A stretch of 36,505 nt of DNA, taken from Desulfobacterales bacterium (GTDB taxonomy: Bacteria > Desulfobacterota > Desulfobacteria > Desulfobacterales > JAFDCJ01). Below, in pieces: positions 1 through 8,040 of this stretch; positions within the stretch are counted from its first letter, which is position 1; the number at the start of each line of letters is the position of its first letter. The stretch lies in assembly GCA_030066155.1 (NCBI GenBank), contig JASJCE010000021.1, positions 1-36,505 of the forward strand, in the 5' to 3' direction. The translations under genes were made by a program, and so were the position numbers. The notes under the pieces were generated by a model, which saw only the letters and a list, made by a program, of their open reading frames with translations, had not been told where the DNA came from and made no database searches.

Positions 1-870
1 GATCTCGTCTATGCCGGCCACTTCCGCTTCAAATATAATGGATCCATCCTGTTGCGTCTCGATCGCCTGGGTTTCATGCCAGGTTTTCTCCTGGATATAT
101 GCAGCAATATCCGCTGCAAACCAGACCTTGACGCGGGTCGGCTCACCCTGAAATACGCCAAAGCTGGATTTCATAAATTCATCGACATTAAAATCCTCCG
201 GCAGCTCGAATACTTCATCAGTCAACTCGAGATTGCGGATCCGGTCGATGGCAAAGATACGAATATCTTCCCGCAGACCGCAGTTGCCGATGACATAGAA
301 GGTGCCGTCAAAAAACCAGATTTTGTGAGGTGCGACCTTCCGTCGCGTTTTCGCTTTGCGGCTCATGGTATAGTAATCCATGTGAATCCATTTTTTTTGG
401 ATCGCCGCTTCACGTATTTGATCGATAATCTTTCGCAATTGACCATAGGGTTTGTGCGGTTTCGATCTGACGGTCATACTCTTTTCAATTTGCTCCAGAT
501 AATTGAGATACGTATCCGGCAACGTGGCTTTAATCTTGTCAAATAACGATGCCAGGGATTCATAAAAGACCGTATCTTTCAATACTCCCATCATGCCCCG
601 GCTGAAATACAGGGCCATTAGCTCCGGCAGGCTGAACGGTATCGGTATGCTGTCTTTGGCCGTATCCAGCAGGGACCATACTTTTTTGCCATCCACTTTA
701 TCGGTATAAATCGGGAACCCGGCCACCTGCAAGGCTTCAAGATCCCGATAGACTGTCCGGGTGTGGCAGCTTAGGTCCTGTGCCAATCGCGCAACGGATT
801 TTCCATTCCTGGCAGAAATTAATTTCTGAATAATCCGCCACTGCCTCGCCAATTGATCACCGCGTGCCAT
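1..870 (-). CDS. WYL-domain HTH transcriptional regulator (partial, C-terminus off the left edge)
   Basis: The minus strand is open for 290 codons from the ATG at 868-870 to the window edge, so the C-terminal end is missing. A ribosome site (AAGGGG) lies about 9 bases before the ATG. The N-terminus reads as a winged helix of the HTH_11/DeoR kind (QWRIIQKLISARNGKSV, then HTRTVYRDLEALQ as recognition helix). The middle and C-terminal part fit a WYL ligand-sensing domain (VAPHKIWFFDGTFYVIG). Family members are DNA-binding regulators, usually repressors, that sense nucleic acid or small ligands through WYL. It is divergent from the small genes at 1125 and 1357, and the palindrome at 1042-1062 is a plausible operator for it. 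The target is inferred, not seen. Confidence 0.88.
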   Translation of the reverse strand, partial: MARGDQLARQWRIIQKLISARNGKSVARLAQDLSCHTRTVYRDLEALQVAGFPIYTDKVDGKKVWSLLDTAKDSIPIPFSLPELMALYFSRGMMGVLKDTVFYESLASLFDKIKATLPDTYLNYLEQIEKSMTVRSKPHKPYGQLRKIIDQIREAAIQKKWIHMDYYTMSRKAKTRRKVAPHKIWFFDGTFYVIGNCGLREDIRIFAIDRIRNLELTDEVFELPEDFNVDEFMKSSFGVFQGEPTRVKVWFAADIAAYIQEKTWHETQAIETQQDGSIIFEAEVAGIDEI

Positions 871-1041
871 TTTCTCACACCCCTTTTAAAGCTCCAAATA
901 GAAAATTTAACTTAATTTCAAACACTTGAGATTGATTTTATTTATCAATAAAGATGGGATTCTGAAAGGATTTTTTGAGGCGTAAGGCGAAAAGTAAAGT
1001 GTTCAGCAGGATCAAATAAAAAAAATGATTTTTTTTTAAGT

Positions 1042-1062
1042 TTGTGACCGGATCTGTCACAA
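1042..1062. promoter_or_regulatory. Candidate operator palindrome
   Basis: TTGTGAC and GTCACAA form perfect 7-base arms around a 7-base centre. The site sits in the divergent spacer between the WYL regulator and the gene at 1125, 62 bases before that start. The arm spacing (TGTGA-N9-TCACA) is 3 bases too long for a standard CRP site, so a dimeric regulator of another family, possibly the neighbouring WYL protein, is more likely. Function is inferred from symmetry and position only. Confidence 0.45.
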
Positions 1063-1124
1063 CTGTCTGTTATGTGTGGTGCCAGGATCAAATATTAATC
1101 TTCAATCAATGGAGGATTGGAAAA

Positions 1125-1298
1125 ATGACCAAAGATATTTCTTATCCGGATTATTACGATTGTTATGAGTACCACGGCAACACAACAATTGAATTGACCC
1201 GCCATCAGGCCGGGGAGATCATCTGGCGCGACTGGATCATTTTCGACACAGTCGAGGAAGCCGCGGCGTATTTTAACGACGCCAGCATCATCAATTAG
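1125..1298 (+). CDS. Small hypothetical protein (57 aa)
   Basis: The reading frame is open further upstream, but the ATG at 1125 is chosen because GGAGG lies at 1111-1115, with about 9 bases between. The product is acidic and aromatic-rich (YPDYYDCYEYHG near the start; IIWRDWIIFDTVEEAAAYF in the second half), with no signal peptide or membrane segment. I do not recognise a family. It precedes the 125-residue gene at 1357 by 58 bases on the same strand, so the two may be co-transcribed under the divergent spacer's regulation. Confidence 0.6.
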   Translation: MTKDISYPDYYDCYEYHGNTTIELTRHQAGEIIWRDWIIFDTVEEAAAYFNDASIIN

Positions 1299-1356
1299 CC
1301 CGCTCGAAAACGTGCCATATTCAGATCCGAAATTATGGCCTCAAGAGGTAGATATT

Positions 1357-1734
1357 ATGGAAAACCATATCGTTACCGGAATCGGATGTTTTGCGCAGCC
1401 GCGAAAGCTGAGTCAGGTCTTTTTAAGAGTAGTGGAGGCTTACACTTTAGGACATATCCGTGCGACCGATTTAGTGGAAGGATGTAATGGTCTGGGATCC
1501 GGAAGCAAAAAGCTGATCAGAAGGCTGATTGACGGCGGCCCATCCGGACGGAGAGCGGTGACCGGCGAAATCGGGGATTTCAAAGAATATCGTAGGATTA
1601 CCGGTTTCTATCTGGCTTTTAAGGGCAACAGCCTGACATTGTCGATTTTTGCCAGGAACCGGGACAGACAGCAGGAGATCCATTCAGCGAGATTGGAAAA
1701 ATTGACCCGGTTCAGGCAAAAAAGATTAAATTAA
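1357..1734 (+). CDS. Hypothetical protein (125 aa)
   Basis: The ATG at 1357 (MENHIVTGIG) is preferred over an in-frame start 45 bases upstream because AGAGGTAG at 1344-1351 is a good ribosome site for it. The protein is basic, especially at the C-terminus (RLEKLTRFRQKRLN), and has a glycine/serine-rich stretch GCNGLGSGSKKLIRRL in the middle. There is no signal peptide, membrane helix or family motif I recognise. It converges with the cytochrome gene at 1798-2280; the 63-base spacer holds GTCGGC/GCCGAC arms (1747-1752 and 1781-1786) with no T-tract. Confidence 0.55.
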   Translation: MENHIVTGIGCFAQPRKLSQVFLRVVEAYTLGHIRATDLVEGCNGLGSGSKKLIRRLIDGGPSGRRAVTGEIGDFKEYRRITGFYLAFKGNSLTLSIFARNRDRQQEIHSARLEKLTRFRQKRLN

Positions 1735-1797
1735 CGGCGCTTATGGGTCGGCCGGCAAAACGGCATTCAGTTGAGCTGCTGCCGACGACAAATCGGG

Positions 1798-2280
1798 TTA
1801 CTCGTCCGGCACATGGCACCCCTTGCAGCTCGTCGGCCCCGGGTTGGGGAGGTTTTCGGCCAGAACCCGGCCGGACATTTCCAGTTTTTTGTTTTGGGCT
1901 TTAAGCTCCTTGTGACAAGTGATACACCCTTTATGATAGGCGGTCTTATAATACCGCATAGCCATGTTCTCATCACCCTGAAGTCTTTCAGACCGCTTCG
2001 GCGCCTCATATACATCGTGACAACCGGATGTCTGGCAACTCACAATGGGCGTTTCCTTATCCCATTTGTGGTGACAGGTCTGGCATTTATAGTCAAAGTG
2101 GATGGGATGGTTAAATGGCACGGATGGTCTCGGATCCTCAACAGTTTCGGGTGGTTCAAGCGTTATGATTCCCATGGGAACTGACATGTTCTCCTCGTCA
2201 CTCTCGCCGGAAACAACCATGGCATTGCCGGATATAAGCGCCAGAATTAGACAACACACGCCGATTTTTATTTTTAGCAT
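1798..2280 (-). CDS. Tetraheme class III cytochrome c (cytochrome c3 type), periplasmic
   Basis: This 160-residue protein starts with a signal peptide (hydrophobic 7-23, cleavage likely near VSG). It has four covalent heme motifs: CQTCH (66-70), CQTSGCH (82-88, the six-residue CxxxxC spacing typical of cytochrome c3), CITCH (119-123) and CKGCH (152-156). There are exactly eight histidines (58, 61, 70, 71, 88, 116, 123, 156), which is the number needed for four bis-His hemes. Cytochromes c3 carry electrons between periplasmic hydrogenases or formate dehydrogenases and membrane redox complexes in sulfate reducers. A G-rich GGGGGGAT ribosome site precedes the ATG. The two-component genes lie upstream on the same strand, 187 bases away. 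Confidence 0.93.
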   Translation of the reverse strand: MLKIKIGVCCLILALISGNAMVVSGESDEENMSVPMGIITLEPPETVEDPRPSVPFNHPIHFDYKCQTCHHKWDKETPIVSCQTSGCHDVYEAPKRSERLQGDENMAMRYYKTAYHKGCITCHKELKAQNKKLEMSGRVLAENLPNPGPTSCKGCHVPDE

Positions 2281-2467
2281 CCTAATCCCCCCAAAGAAAT
2301 AATTTAGCTACAAGATTATCAGAAATAATATCCGTCGAATTTTCCCGTTGACCATATTTCGAGCCGACTGTCGAATTTAAGGGACTATTAATGCGTTAAA
2401 TTGGTAAAAAAATCAACTAAAAAATGACAGACCCCCAAAATCAGATTACATGACCGCATTCACTCAT

Positions 2468-4408
2468 CTAAACCGGCAATCTTATGGCAATGGTGCAGCC
2501 GGGTCCATCATTATTTGCCGCAGTTACCGTTCCTTGCATTAATCGGACGAATTTTTTGACCAGGGCGAGGCCGATTCCGGTGCCGCGGGTGGTTCGGGTA
2601 AGTGAATTTTCGACCCGGTAAAAATCGTCAAATACCTTTTTCAGATCCTTTCGCGGGATGCCCGGGCCGGTGTCGGATACCAGTATTTTTGCAAAATCTC
2701 CGTCCCGTTGGACTCGAATCCTGATTTCACGCCGGGCAGCGCTCTTGCCGAATTTCAGGCTGTTTTCGATCAGGTTGATCAACACCTGAATCATAACTTC
2801 ACGATCATATCTAAAGGTGTCGATTTCCGATAGATCAGTGCTCAGGGAAAAACCCTCCTGTTTGAGTTTTTCACCCATTACGGCCTGGACGGCATCAATC
2901 ACATCCTCAAAGGTGCCCGTTTGCAGGTCGATGTGCCGCTGTTTTTTTTCCAATTTGGCCAGTTCCAGAACATTGTTGATCAGCCGCGACAGGCGGGCGC
3001 CTTCAGAGTCAAGAATTTTGTAGTATTCCTGTTCGCGTTCCGCCGTATCGGCAATACCCTGCTCCAGCATTTCAATATACATCCGGATATTGGTCAAAGG
3101 CGTCTTCAGTTCGTGGGTGACGGAAGAAACGAATTGAGAACGCCGCTCGGATAAATCGACAATGGTGCGGGTACTTTGATAAATAGCGAACAATCCCAGC
3201 AACACGATCACCGCCAGAATGCTGAGCATGATCATCAGGGTATTGCGACCGGCTGAACGGGGAATTTCCGGACAGGTCAAAGTTGCCTGCAAAAAGCTGA
3301 ATGGCGATGGAAAGCTGCGGTTTAAAAAAAACTCCGGATTTGCGGAAACACTCCCGGTTTCAAGCGCCCCTGTCTCGCGCCCCTGGTCGACAACACCAAG
3401 TCGCAGCACGGCGAACCGGGCCATAGGCTGGGAAAGAAAATAAGTTTGGGTCAGATAATTCAAAAAAGCGTTGACCTGCAGAACAAACCCCTGGCGATAG
3501 ATCTGGTTCTTGATCAAAATTCGACGAAAAATGAAGATCTGTCCGTCATTTAAAAAAACCGCCTGAAGCGGCGCAACTTCAACCTGATAACTTGCCATCC
3601 GGTCATCGACTGACGCCGGCGCCGGCATTGCAGCGCTTTCCGCTTCTTCATCAGCAGCACTGAAGCTTCTGCTCATTTTCGAGGCCATTATTTTTCCGGT
3701 CAGCTGTTGTTCAGGTGCAATTCGATAGCCCTGGCGGTCTTTGGATTCAACAGCAGACGGTGCGCCGGCGCTCATCGGCGCCGGCTCCTGCCTGGCAATA
3801 TTGGCGGCCTGATTGACGGTAATTTGTTCAACTCGTTTCTCTTTTTGTCCCAGATATTCGCGTGATCGCTGGCTGCGGGATCGATCCAGGTATTTATCAG
3901 CCAGTCCCGCTTTGGGTCGATCTTTTTTTGGGGCCACCATTTCAGCAGGGCGGGGTGGAATTCGATCCGTTTCGGTGGCCCGCTTACGATTGAAGATGCT
4001 ATTGGCTTCTTTCAAATCGGCGACAAGGTTCGATCGGCCCGGTGAAGTCCCCTTGCCGTCCTCCACTAAGGGCGTTTGAAATGAGCCGTCCGGATTGTTT
4101 TGAAAATAGCCAAGAATAAAATTTTTATCCGATGGCTGCGATAGGGGCGAGGGCCGCATCGCATCGGCATCACGTTGCAGACCTGCAGGCGATATCAGAA
4201 AGTTGTATTCATCGATTGCCCGGCTTTCTTCCTGCTGCACCAATACCGCCAGCATCTGCTCCATTTCGTCAAAAAGGGTCTCGGCAAAATAACTTAACGT
4301 TGCCACTTCCTCCTGCTCCAGCCCGCGAATGGTTTTGAGGACGAAATAAGCAAGGGGTATGCAAAGGGCCAGGATAAAAATAAGTATTAGAAGTTTGAGC
4401 TTTTTCAT
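2468..4408 (-). CDS. Membrane sensor histidine kinase
   Basis: The start is placed at MKKLKLLILIF (4408), which puts a membrane helix at residues 4-24; the frame is open 31 codons further upstream but that part looks non-coding. A long extracytoplasmic region (about 25-388) is Pro/Ala/Arg/Ser-rich in its first half and matches no sensor domain I know. A second helix (about 389-411) leads to HisKA with the phospho-acceptor in VTHELKTPLTNIRM (about 429), then HATPase_c: N box LINLIENSLKFG, G1 DTGPGIP, F box DDFYRVE, G2 RGTGIGLAL. It follows the response-regulator gene by 135 bases, so they are probably one operon. The input signal is unknown; the cytochrome gene next door makes a redox or envelope signal possible. 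Confidence 0.9.
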   Translation of the reverse strand: MKKLKLLILIFILALCIPLAYFVLKTIRGLEQEEVATLSYFAETLFDEMEQMLAVLVQQEESRAIDEYNFLISPAGLQRDADAMRPSPLSQPSDKNFILGYFQNNPDGSFQTPLVEDGKGTSPGRSNLVADLKEANSIFNRKRATETDRIPPRPAEMVAPKKDRPKAGLADKYLDRSRSQRSREYLGQKEKRVEQITVNQAANIARQEPAPMSAGAPSAVESKDRQGYRIAPEQQLTGKIMASKMSRSFSAADEEAESAAMPAPASVDDRMASYQVEVAPLQAVFLNDGQIFIFRRILIKNQIYRQGFVLQVNAFLNYLTQTYFLSQPMARFAVLRLGVVDQGRETGALETGSVSANPEFFLNRSFPSPFSFLQATLTCPEIPRSAGRNTLMIMLSILAVIVLLGLFAIYQSTRTIVDLSERRSQFVSSVTHELKTPLTNIRMYIEMLEQGIADTAEREQEYYKILDSEGARLSRLINNVLELAKLEKKQRHIDLQTGTFEDVIDAVQAVMGEKLKQEGFSLSTDLSEIDTFRYDREVMIQVLINLIENSLKFGKSAARREIRIRVQRDGDFAKILVSDTGPGIPRKDLKKVFDDFYRVENSLTRTTRGTGIGLALVKKFVRLMQGTVTAANNDGPGCTIAIRLPV

Positions 4409-4543
4409 AAGTCCATTACCTGAAATTCTTCCAGTCGTCTCGCGCGGTCCAACCTGCAGGTGTAGATATCCCGGCACAGCTGGTAAGAATACGTGGTCCA
4501 AAATTCAGGTCTTGAATTCGCCATTCGTACCGCCTGAGGCGGA

Positions 4544-5242
4544 TTATTCGCCTTTCTCCAGCCGGTAGCCTTCCCCCCGGATGGTCGATATCATGGGCGC
4601 ATCACCAATCAACTCAGCGATTTTCTTGCGCAGCTTGAGCATATGAATATCCACAGTTCGGGTTTCGATATCGGCGTCTGCATACTGCCAAACTTCGGTG
4701 AGCAGTTCTTTCTTGGATACAATCCGATCCCGGTGACGATGAAGATAAATGACGATATCCATTTCACGACGCGTCAATTCAACCGAGCTTTCCTTTGTGC
4801 GGCCGGTCAGATTCCTGCCGTCGAAAAATATGCCATGGCAATTAACGGTTTCATCGCCCAGATGTTTGCCGGTACGCCGCAGGACCGCTTCCACCCGTAC
4901 CATAACTTCCCGCAACGAAAAGGGCTTGGTAATGTAGTCATCGGCTCCGGCTTTGAAGCCGGTGACGATGTCATCTTCGGCACCTTTGGCAGTAATGATG
5001 ATGATTCCCTGGTTCGGTTTTTCCTCGCGGATTTCCTTGCAGATCGAAAATCCGTCGATTGTCGGCAGCATCACGTCCAGCAGAATCAAATCAAACAGCT
5101 CATCCACACCCACCCTCAGACCGACCCCGCCGTCTTCAACCCCTTTGACGTCGTATCCGTTGAAAACCAGTACGTCCATGAGACCGCGCAACAGGGCGGT
5201 ATCATCCTCGACCACTAAAATCCGAGCCTTGGTTTGTCTCAT
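4544..5242 (-). CDS. OmpR-family response regulator
   Basis: The protein is 232 residues from the ATG at 5240-5242 (MRQTKARILVVEDD). Forty-one further in-frame codons upstream lie within the CGCAGAG word repeat and are not believed. The receiver domain has acidic VEDD (11-14), phospho-acceptor D56 in DLILLDVMLP, and the conserved lysine in ITKPFS (about 106). The C-terminal winged helix is of the OmpR/PhoB type (ELTRREMDIVIYLHRH, then VDIHMLKLRKKI and ISTIRGEGYRLE). It lies just before the histidine kinase and is its likely partner. The ribosome site is weak, and the leader is the inverted repeat at 5279-5356. Confidence 0.92.
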   Translation of the reverse strand: MRQTKARILVVEDDTALLRGLMDVLVFNGYDVKGVEDGGVGLRVGVDELFDLILLDVMLPTIDGFSICKEIREEKPNQGIIIITAKGAEDDIVTGFKAGADDYITKPFSLREVMVRVEAVLRRTGKHLGDETVNCHGIFFDGRNLTGRTKESSVELTRREMDIVIYLHRHRDRIVSKKELLTEVWQYADADIETRTVDIHMLKLRKKIAELIGDAPMISTIRGEGYRLEKGE

Positions 5243-5278
5243 AACTAATGTCTCATAAGAAACTTCGTTGTTGGTGAT

Positions 5279-5356
5279 TTTCACCGCAGAGAGCGCAGAG
5301 CTACGCAGAGATAACGTATATTTTTTTCTCCGCGTTCTCAGCGAACTCTGCGGTTG
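5279..5356. repeat. Inverted CGCAGAG word repeat in the response-regulator leader
   Basis: The left arm has three CGCAGAG words (CCGCAGAGAGCGCAGAGCTA, then CGCAGAGA). The right arm carries the reverse complement in degenerate form (TCTCCGCGTT, then CTCTGCGGTTG). The arms surround a short T-rich loop and would form a long imperfect hairpin. It lies in the 5' region of the response-regulator gene, not in a gene. Confidence 0.75.
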
Positions 5357-5515
5357 ACTCTTCAAGTTTCTTTTACGATCAGACCAGCCGCTCCGCAGCC
5401 CCAGGCAGGGCTAAACCTTGAACCCTGCTTTCAAGTTAAATTTATACCATAAGCGTACAAATTCAAAGTAAAAGTTATGTAAAATATTCACCGGTAGCAT
5501 TTACATTACTTTGAA

Positions 5516-5543
5516 TTGCGTTTTGCAGGAACTGGAGTAGAAT
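5516..5543 (+). promoter_or_regulatory. Candidate sigma70 promoter for the VWA gene
   Basis: TTGCGT (5516-5521), 16 bases, then TAGAAT (5538-5543), about 40 bases before the ATG at 5585. The -35 box overlaps the right arm of the 12-base inverted repeat, so a protein bound to that dyad would block the promoter. Read by eye only. Confidence 0.35.
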
Positions 5544-5584
5544 TTAGTCATGGTAGAAAAATTCCAATCTGAAAGGAGTCAAAC

Positions 5585-7018
5585 ATGAAACGTACGCGCT
5601 TGAGAAATTTTTTATTGATTGCCGCTTTAATTGCAGTTACCGGCGCTGCCATGGCGTATTCTTCTAATTTACCGGGAATATTCTCCATGAATGCGGGGCC
5701 GATCCTGCCTCAACCCCATTCAAGCGACAACGGGATTTTACGCATTTCCGGCCGGTTGAGTCAAAATAAGGTTCTCCAGGGCTCGGACGGACTCATCGGG
5801 CTCAACCTGACGCTCCAGGCCCTGGACATGTCTCCGGTGGAAGAAATTGAGGTCCGCAACGTTGACATGGTTATTGTCCTGGATCGCAGCGGATCCATGA
5901 AGGGCCGCAAAATAACCGATGCCCGTCAGGCGGTGCAGCAACTGCTGTCCGGACTGTCAGCTGCAGACCGGTTTGCCCTTGTCACGTATTCTGACGGTGT
6001 TCGAATTGATTCAGGCCTGCTGAAGGTTACGCCGCATAACCGTCGCAATATGGCGCTCGCGGTCAGCAGGGTTCAGGTTGGCGGCGGAACCAACCTCGGC
6101 GCCGGTCTTCAGGCAGGTATTGATCTGATCGAATCCTCGCAACGCAGCACCAACCCGGCAAAGATCATTCTTATCTCCGATGGCCTGGCGAATAAGGGGA
6201 TTACGGATGCCCGGACATTAAGCTCCATAGCGGGGGTTGCGGTTGAAAAGGAATTTGCTGTCAGCACGGTTGGTGTCGGAATTGAATTCAATGAATTTTT
6301 AATGTCCGCCATCGCCGATCAGGGCACCGGCAATTACTACTACCTCGAAAACCCCGTAGCCTTTGCTGACGTGTTTCAGGCGGAATTCAGCGCTACGCGC
6401 TCATCGATTGTCAACAATTTGGAAATTAAGATCCCGCTCGAAAATGGTATCGATCTGGCAAATGCCGCCGGTTATCCGATCCGGATCCAAAATGGCTACG
6501 CCGCCTTTCATCCGGGCAGTCTGCGGCCCGGACAATCCCGCAACATATATTTGACCCTGCGGGTGCCGACCGGCAGCCGAAAGGATTTCGAGCTTGGTGG
6601 TATCAAAATTGGCTATCAACATAGCGGCGCAGTTTACGAAACGACTCTAGAAAATTCATACAAAATCGCCTGCGTCGGTGACCGGCGCAAAGTTCTGTCA
6701 TCCATCGATAAGACCGGCTGGTCCGAAAAGGTCATCCATGAGGATTTCAATCGTCTCAAACAGGAAGTGGCGGCCGAGTTAAAGTCCGGAGAAAAAAAAG
6801 AGGCCCTGAAACGAATTCGATCTTACCGCAGTGAGAAGCGAGAAATGAATAAGTATATCCAATCGGCTGGTGTTGCAACGAATCTGGATAGGGATTTGAA
6901 GGAATTGGAAATGTTTGTTGAGGATACCTTCAACGGTGCGCCTGAATCGGTACGTCAGAAGCAAAAGTCCAATGCCAAGGCCCTGCAATACGACGGCTAC
7001 CGCGGCCGTCGGCAATAA
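5585..7018 (+). CDS. Secreted or membrane-anchored von Willebrand factor A domain protein
   Basis: This 477-residue protein starts with a basic n-region and hydrophobic helix (8-24), a signal peptide or anchor. The VWA domain (about 93-270) has a complete metal-ion-dependent adhesion site: D100-x-S102-x-S104 in DRSGSM, T169 in GGGTNLG, and D199 in LISDG. A beta-rich region follows (about 275-370), then a charged helical tail (about 385-477). The ribosome site AAAGGAGT lies 7 bases before the ATG. Family members bind protein ligands through a Mg ion. The PspA-like gene comes next on the same strand, with a repeat element between them, so co-transcription is uncertain. Confidence 0.88.
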   Translation: MKRTRLRNFLLIAALIAVTGAAMAYSSNLPGIFSMNAGPILPQPHSSDNGILRISGRLSQNKVLQGSDGLIGLNLTLQALDMSPVEEIEVRNVDMVIVLDRSGSMKGRKITDARQAVQQLLSGLSAADRFALVTYSDGVRIDSGLLKVTPHNRRNMALAVSRVQVGGGTNLGAGLQAGIDLIESSQRSTNPAKIILISDGLANKGITDARTLSSIAGVAVEKEFAVSTVGVGIEFNEFLMSAIADQGTGNYYYLENPVAFADVFQAEFSATRSSIVNNLEIKIPLENGIDLANAAGYPIRIQNGYAAFHPGSLRPGQSRNIYLTLRVPTGSRKDFELGGIKIGYQHSGAVYETTLENSYKIACVGDRRKVLSSIDKTGWSEKVIHEDFNRLKQEVAAELKSGEKKEALKRIRSYRSEKREMNKYIQSAGVATNLDRDLKELEMFVEDTFNGAPESVRQKQKSNAKALQYDGYRGRRQ

Positions 7019-7026
7019 AAGAGCTA

Positions 7027-7057
7027 AGGTTTCGGGTTTCAGGTTTCAGGTTTCAGC
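7027..7057. repeat. GGTTTCAGG word repeat (single arm)
   Basis: Consecutive, slightly varied copies of GGTTTCAG begin just after the VWA stop codon. The same words form a paired inverted repeat at 30888-31063. No opposite arm is evident nearby. Confidence 0.65.
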
Positions 7058-7142
7058 AATGACACCGGCAATTGTGAACCCAACTATAATTGGTAAAAAG
7101 CCAACGAGTCGCAATTTGCTGACGAGAGTCGACTCCGGCCTG

Positions 7143-7450
7143 AAAAAACGGCCAGTCTGATCGGAAGAGAAACTGATGAACGTCCAACATCGAACGTCCA
7201 ACGTTCAACGTCGAATAATGCATTCTACCAATTTAAAAATGTACAACATGTGGCGCCTGTTTTGCTCCAGCGAATGCACCTTTAAGAATTCGACCCGAGT
7301 GCCATTCGTCAGGCTTGGGGACAGGCACGTTGAAGGCATTAATTGGTTCATAACTTCAAATCGATAAAGCAGAGCGTCATCCACATTGGACGTTCGATGT
7401 TGGACGTTGGACGTTAATTATTTTGAAATTTAGGCTATACGAAGTTTCAC
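7143..7450. repeat. AACGTCCAAC element, copy A
   Basis: The left arm (7176-7218) is made of the words AACGTCCAAC, ATCGAACGTCC and AACGTTCAACGTCGAAT. The right arm (7385-7415) is its inverse (TTGGACGTTCGATGTTGGAC). The interior (TGTGGCGCCTG, TTGCTCCAGCGAAT, ATCGATAAAGC, GCGTCATCCACATT) and the end (ACGAAGTTTCA) recur in copy B at 15181-15540. The left flank AAAAACGGCCAGTCTGATC recurs in copy C at 36391. A short open frame inside it is an artefact of the repeat. It behaves like a non-autonomous repeat or MITE with no transposase. Confidence 0.85.
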
Positions 7451-7488
7451 ACGAGCTAAACGATCTAAACCATTAACTGGAGCGTAAA

Positions 7489-8040
7489 ATGAGCATCATG
7501 ACAAGAGTTATCAACATCTTCAAGGCCGATATCCACGGTGTTATGGATCAGCTCGAAAATCAGGAATTATTGCTCAAGCAGCATTTGCGGAATATGCAAG
7601 CGGCATTGAATCAGAAGGAGACCCGCCTTAACACGATGATCGCGGCCCTCAAGCAGACTCAAAACGAAAGCAATCGATACCAGCACCAATCGAAAGTGTT
7701 GGAGCGGGATCTCGCCGTGGCCATCCGCAAAAACACGGATGGCGTGGCACGCAAACTCATTCGAAAATTAAAACCCATCAACGGCCTGATCGACGAATTG
7801 ACCGGACAGATTCAGACTCTGGAAGAAGAGATCTCGAATACCAGAAATGACGTTGATCGGCAGCGACTTCAGTATGACCAAATCAGGCACAAGTCGGCCG
7901 AATTTTTCCGGCGCACCCGGCTCCAAACCAGGTCGCATGGCTTGCCGCCGTCGGAGCTTGAGGGCTTAAATGCCGATTTGTCCGAAGAAGAGGTTGAATT
8001 GGAGCTGTTGAAACGCAAAGAGGAACTCGGTGCCGCGTAA
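7489..8040 (+). CDS. PspA/IM30 (Vipp1)-family membrane-remodelling protein
   Basis: The protein is 183 residues and almost entirely helical coiled coil. It starts with the family-like amphipathic MSIMTRVINIFKADIHGVMD and continues with long heptad segments (about 25-140; ALNQKETRLNTMIAALKQ, QTLEEEISNTRNDVDRQR). Typical PspA/IM30 proteins are about 220 residues, so the last helices are shorter here. Relatives are ESCRT-III-like proteins that bind stressed inner membranes from the cytoplasm. GGAGCG precedes the ATG by 6 bases. The membrane protein at 8188 and the VWA protein at 5585 are likely partners by position. Confidence 0.8.
   Translation: MSIMTRVINIFKADIHGVMDQLENQELLLKQHLRNMQAALNQKETRLNTMIAALKQTQNESNRYQHQSKVLERDLAVAIRKNTDGVARKLIRKLKPINGLIDELTGQIQTLEEEISNTRNDVDRQRLQYDQIRHKSAEFFRRTRLQTRSHGLPPSELEGLNADLSEEEVELELLKRKEELGAA

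Larger units (their letters stand above)
5243..5584. other. Divergent spacer between response regulator and VWA gene
   Basis: No gene is seen here. It holds the CGCAGAG inverted repeat (5279-5356), one run of the TTGAACCC word family (5411-5425), a 12-base perfect inverted repeat (AATTCAAAGTAA at 5460-5471, TTACTTTGAATT at 5506-5517) with an inner TGTAAA/TTTACA pair, and a promoter candidate at 5516-5543. Confidence 0.7.

Noticed and set aside
52-546. Open frame of 164 codons on the plus strand
   Set aside because: It is the antisense shadow of the WYL regulator, whose minus-strand frame is open through the edge and shows clear HTH and WYL motifs.
1042-1062. Reading the palindrome as a CRP site
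   Set aside because: CRP half-sites TGTGA and TCACA are separated by 6 bases; here they are 9 apart.
4409-4501. Longer N-terminus of the histidine kinase
   Set aside because: The added 31 residues lack a ribosome site and would put polar sequence before the normal N-terminal membrane helix.
7176-7367. Open frame inside repeat copy A (and similar at 15154-15336 in copy B, minus strand)
   Set aside because: The predicted residues are only translated repeat words (VQHRTSNVQ); there is no ribosome site, and frame and length differ between copies.
7143-7450. CRISPR array
   Set aside because: The repeats are short degenerate words without regular spacers, and no cas gene is in the window.
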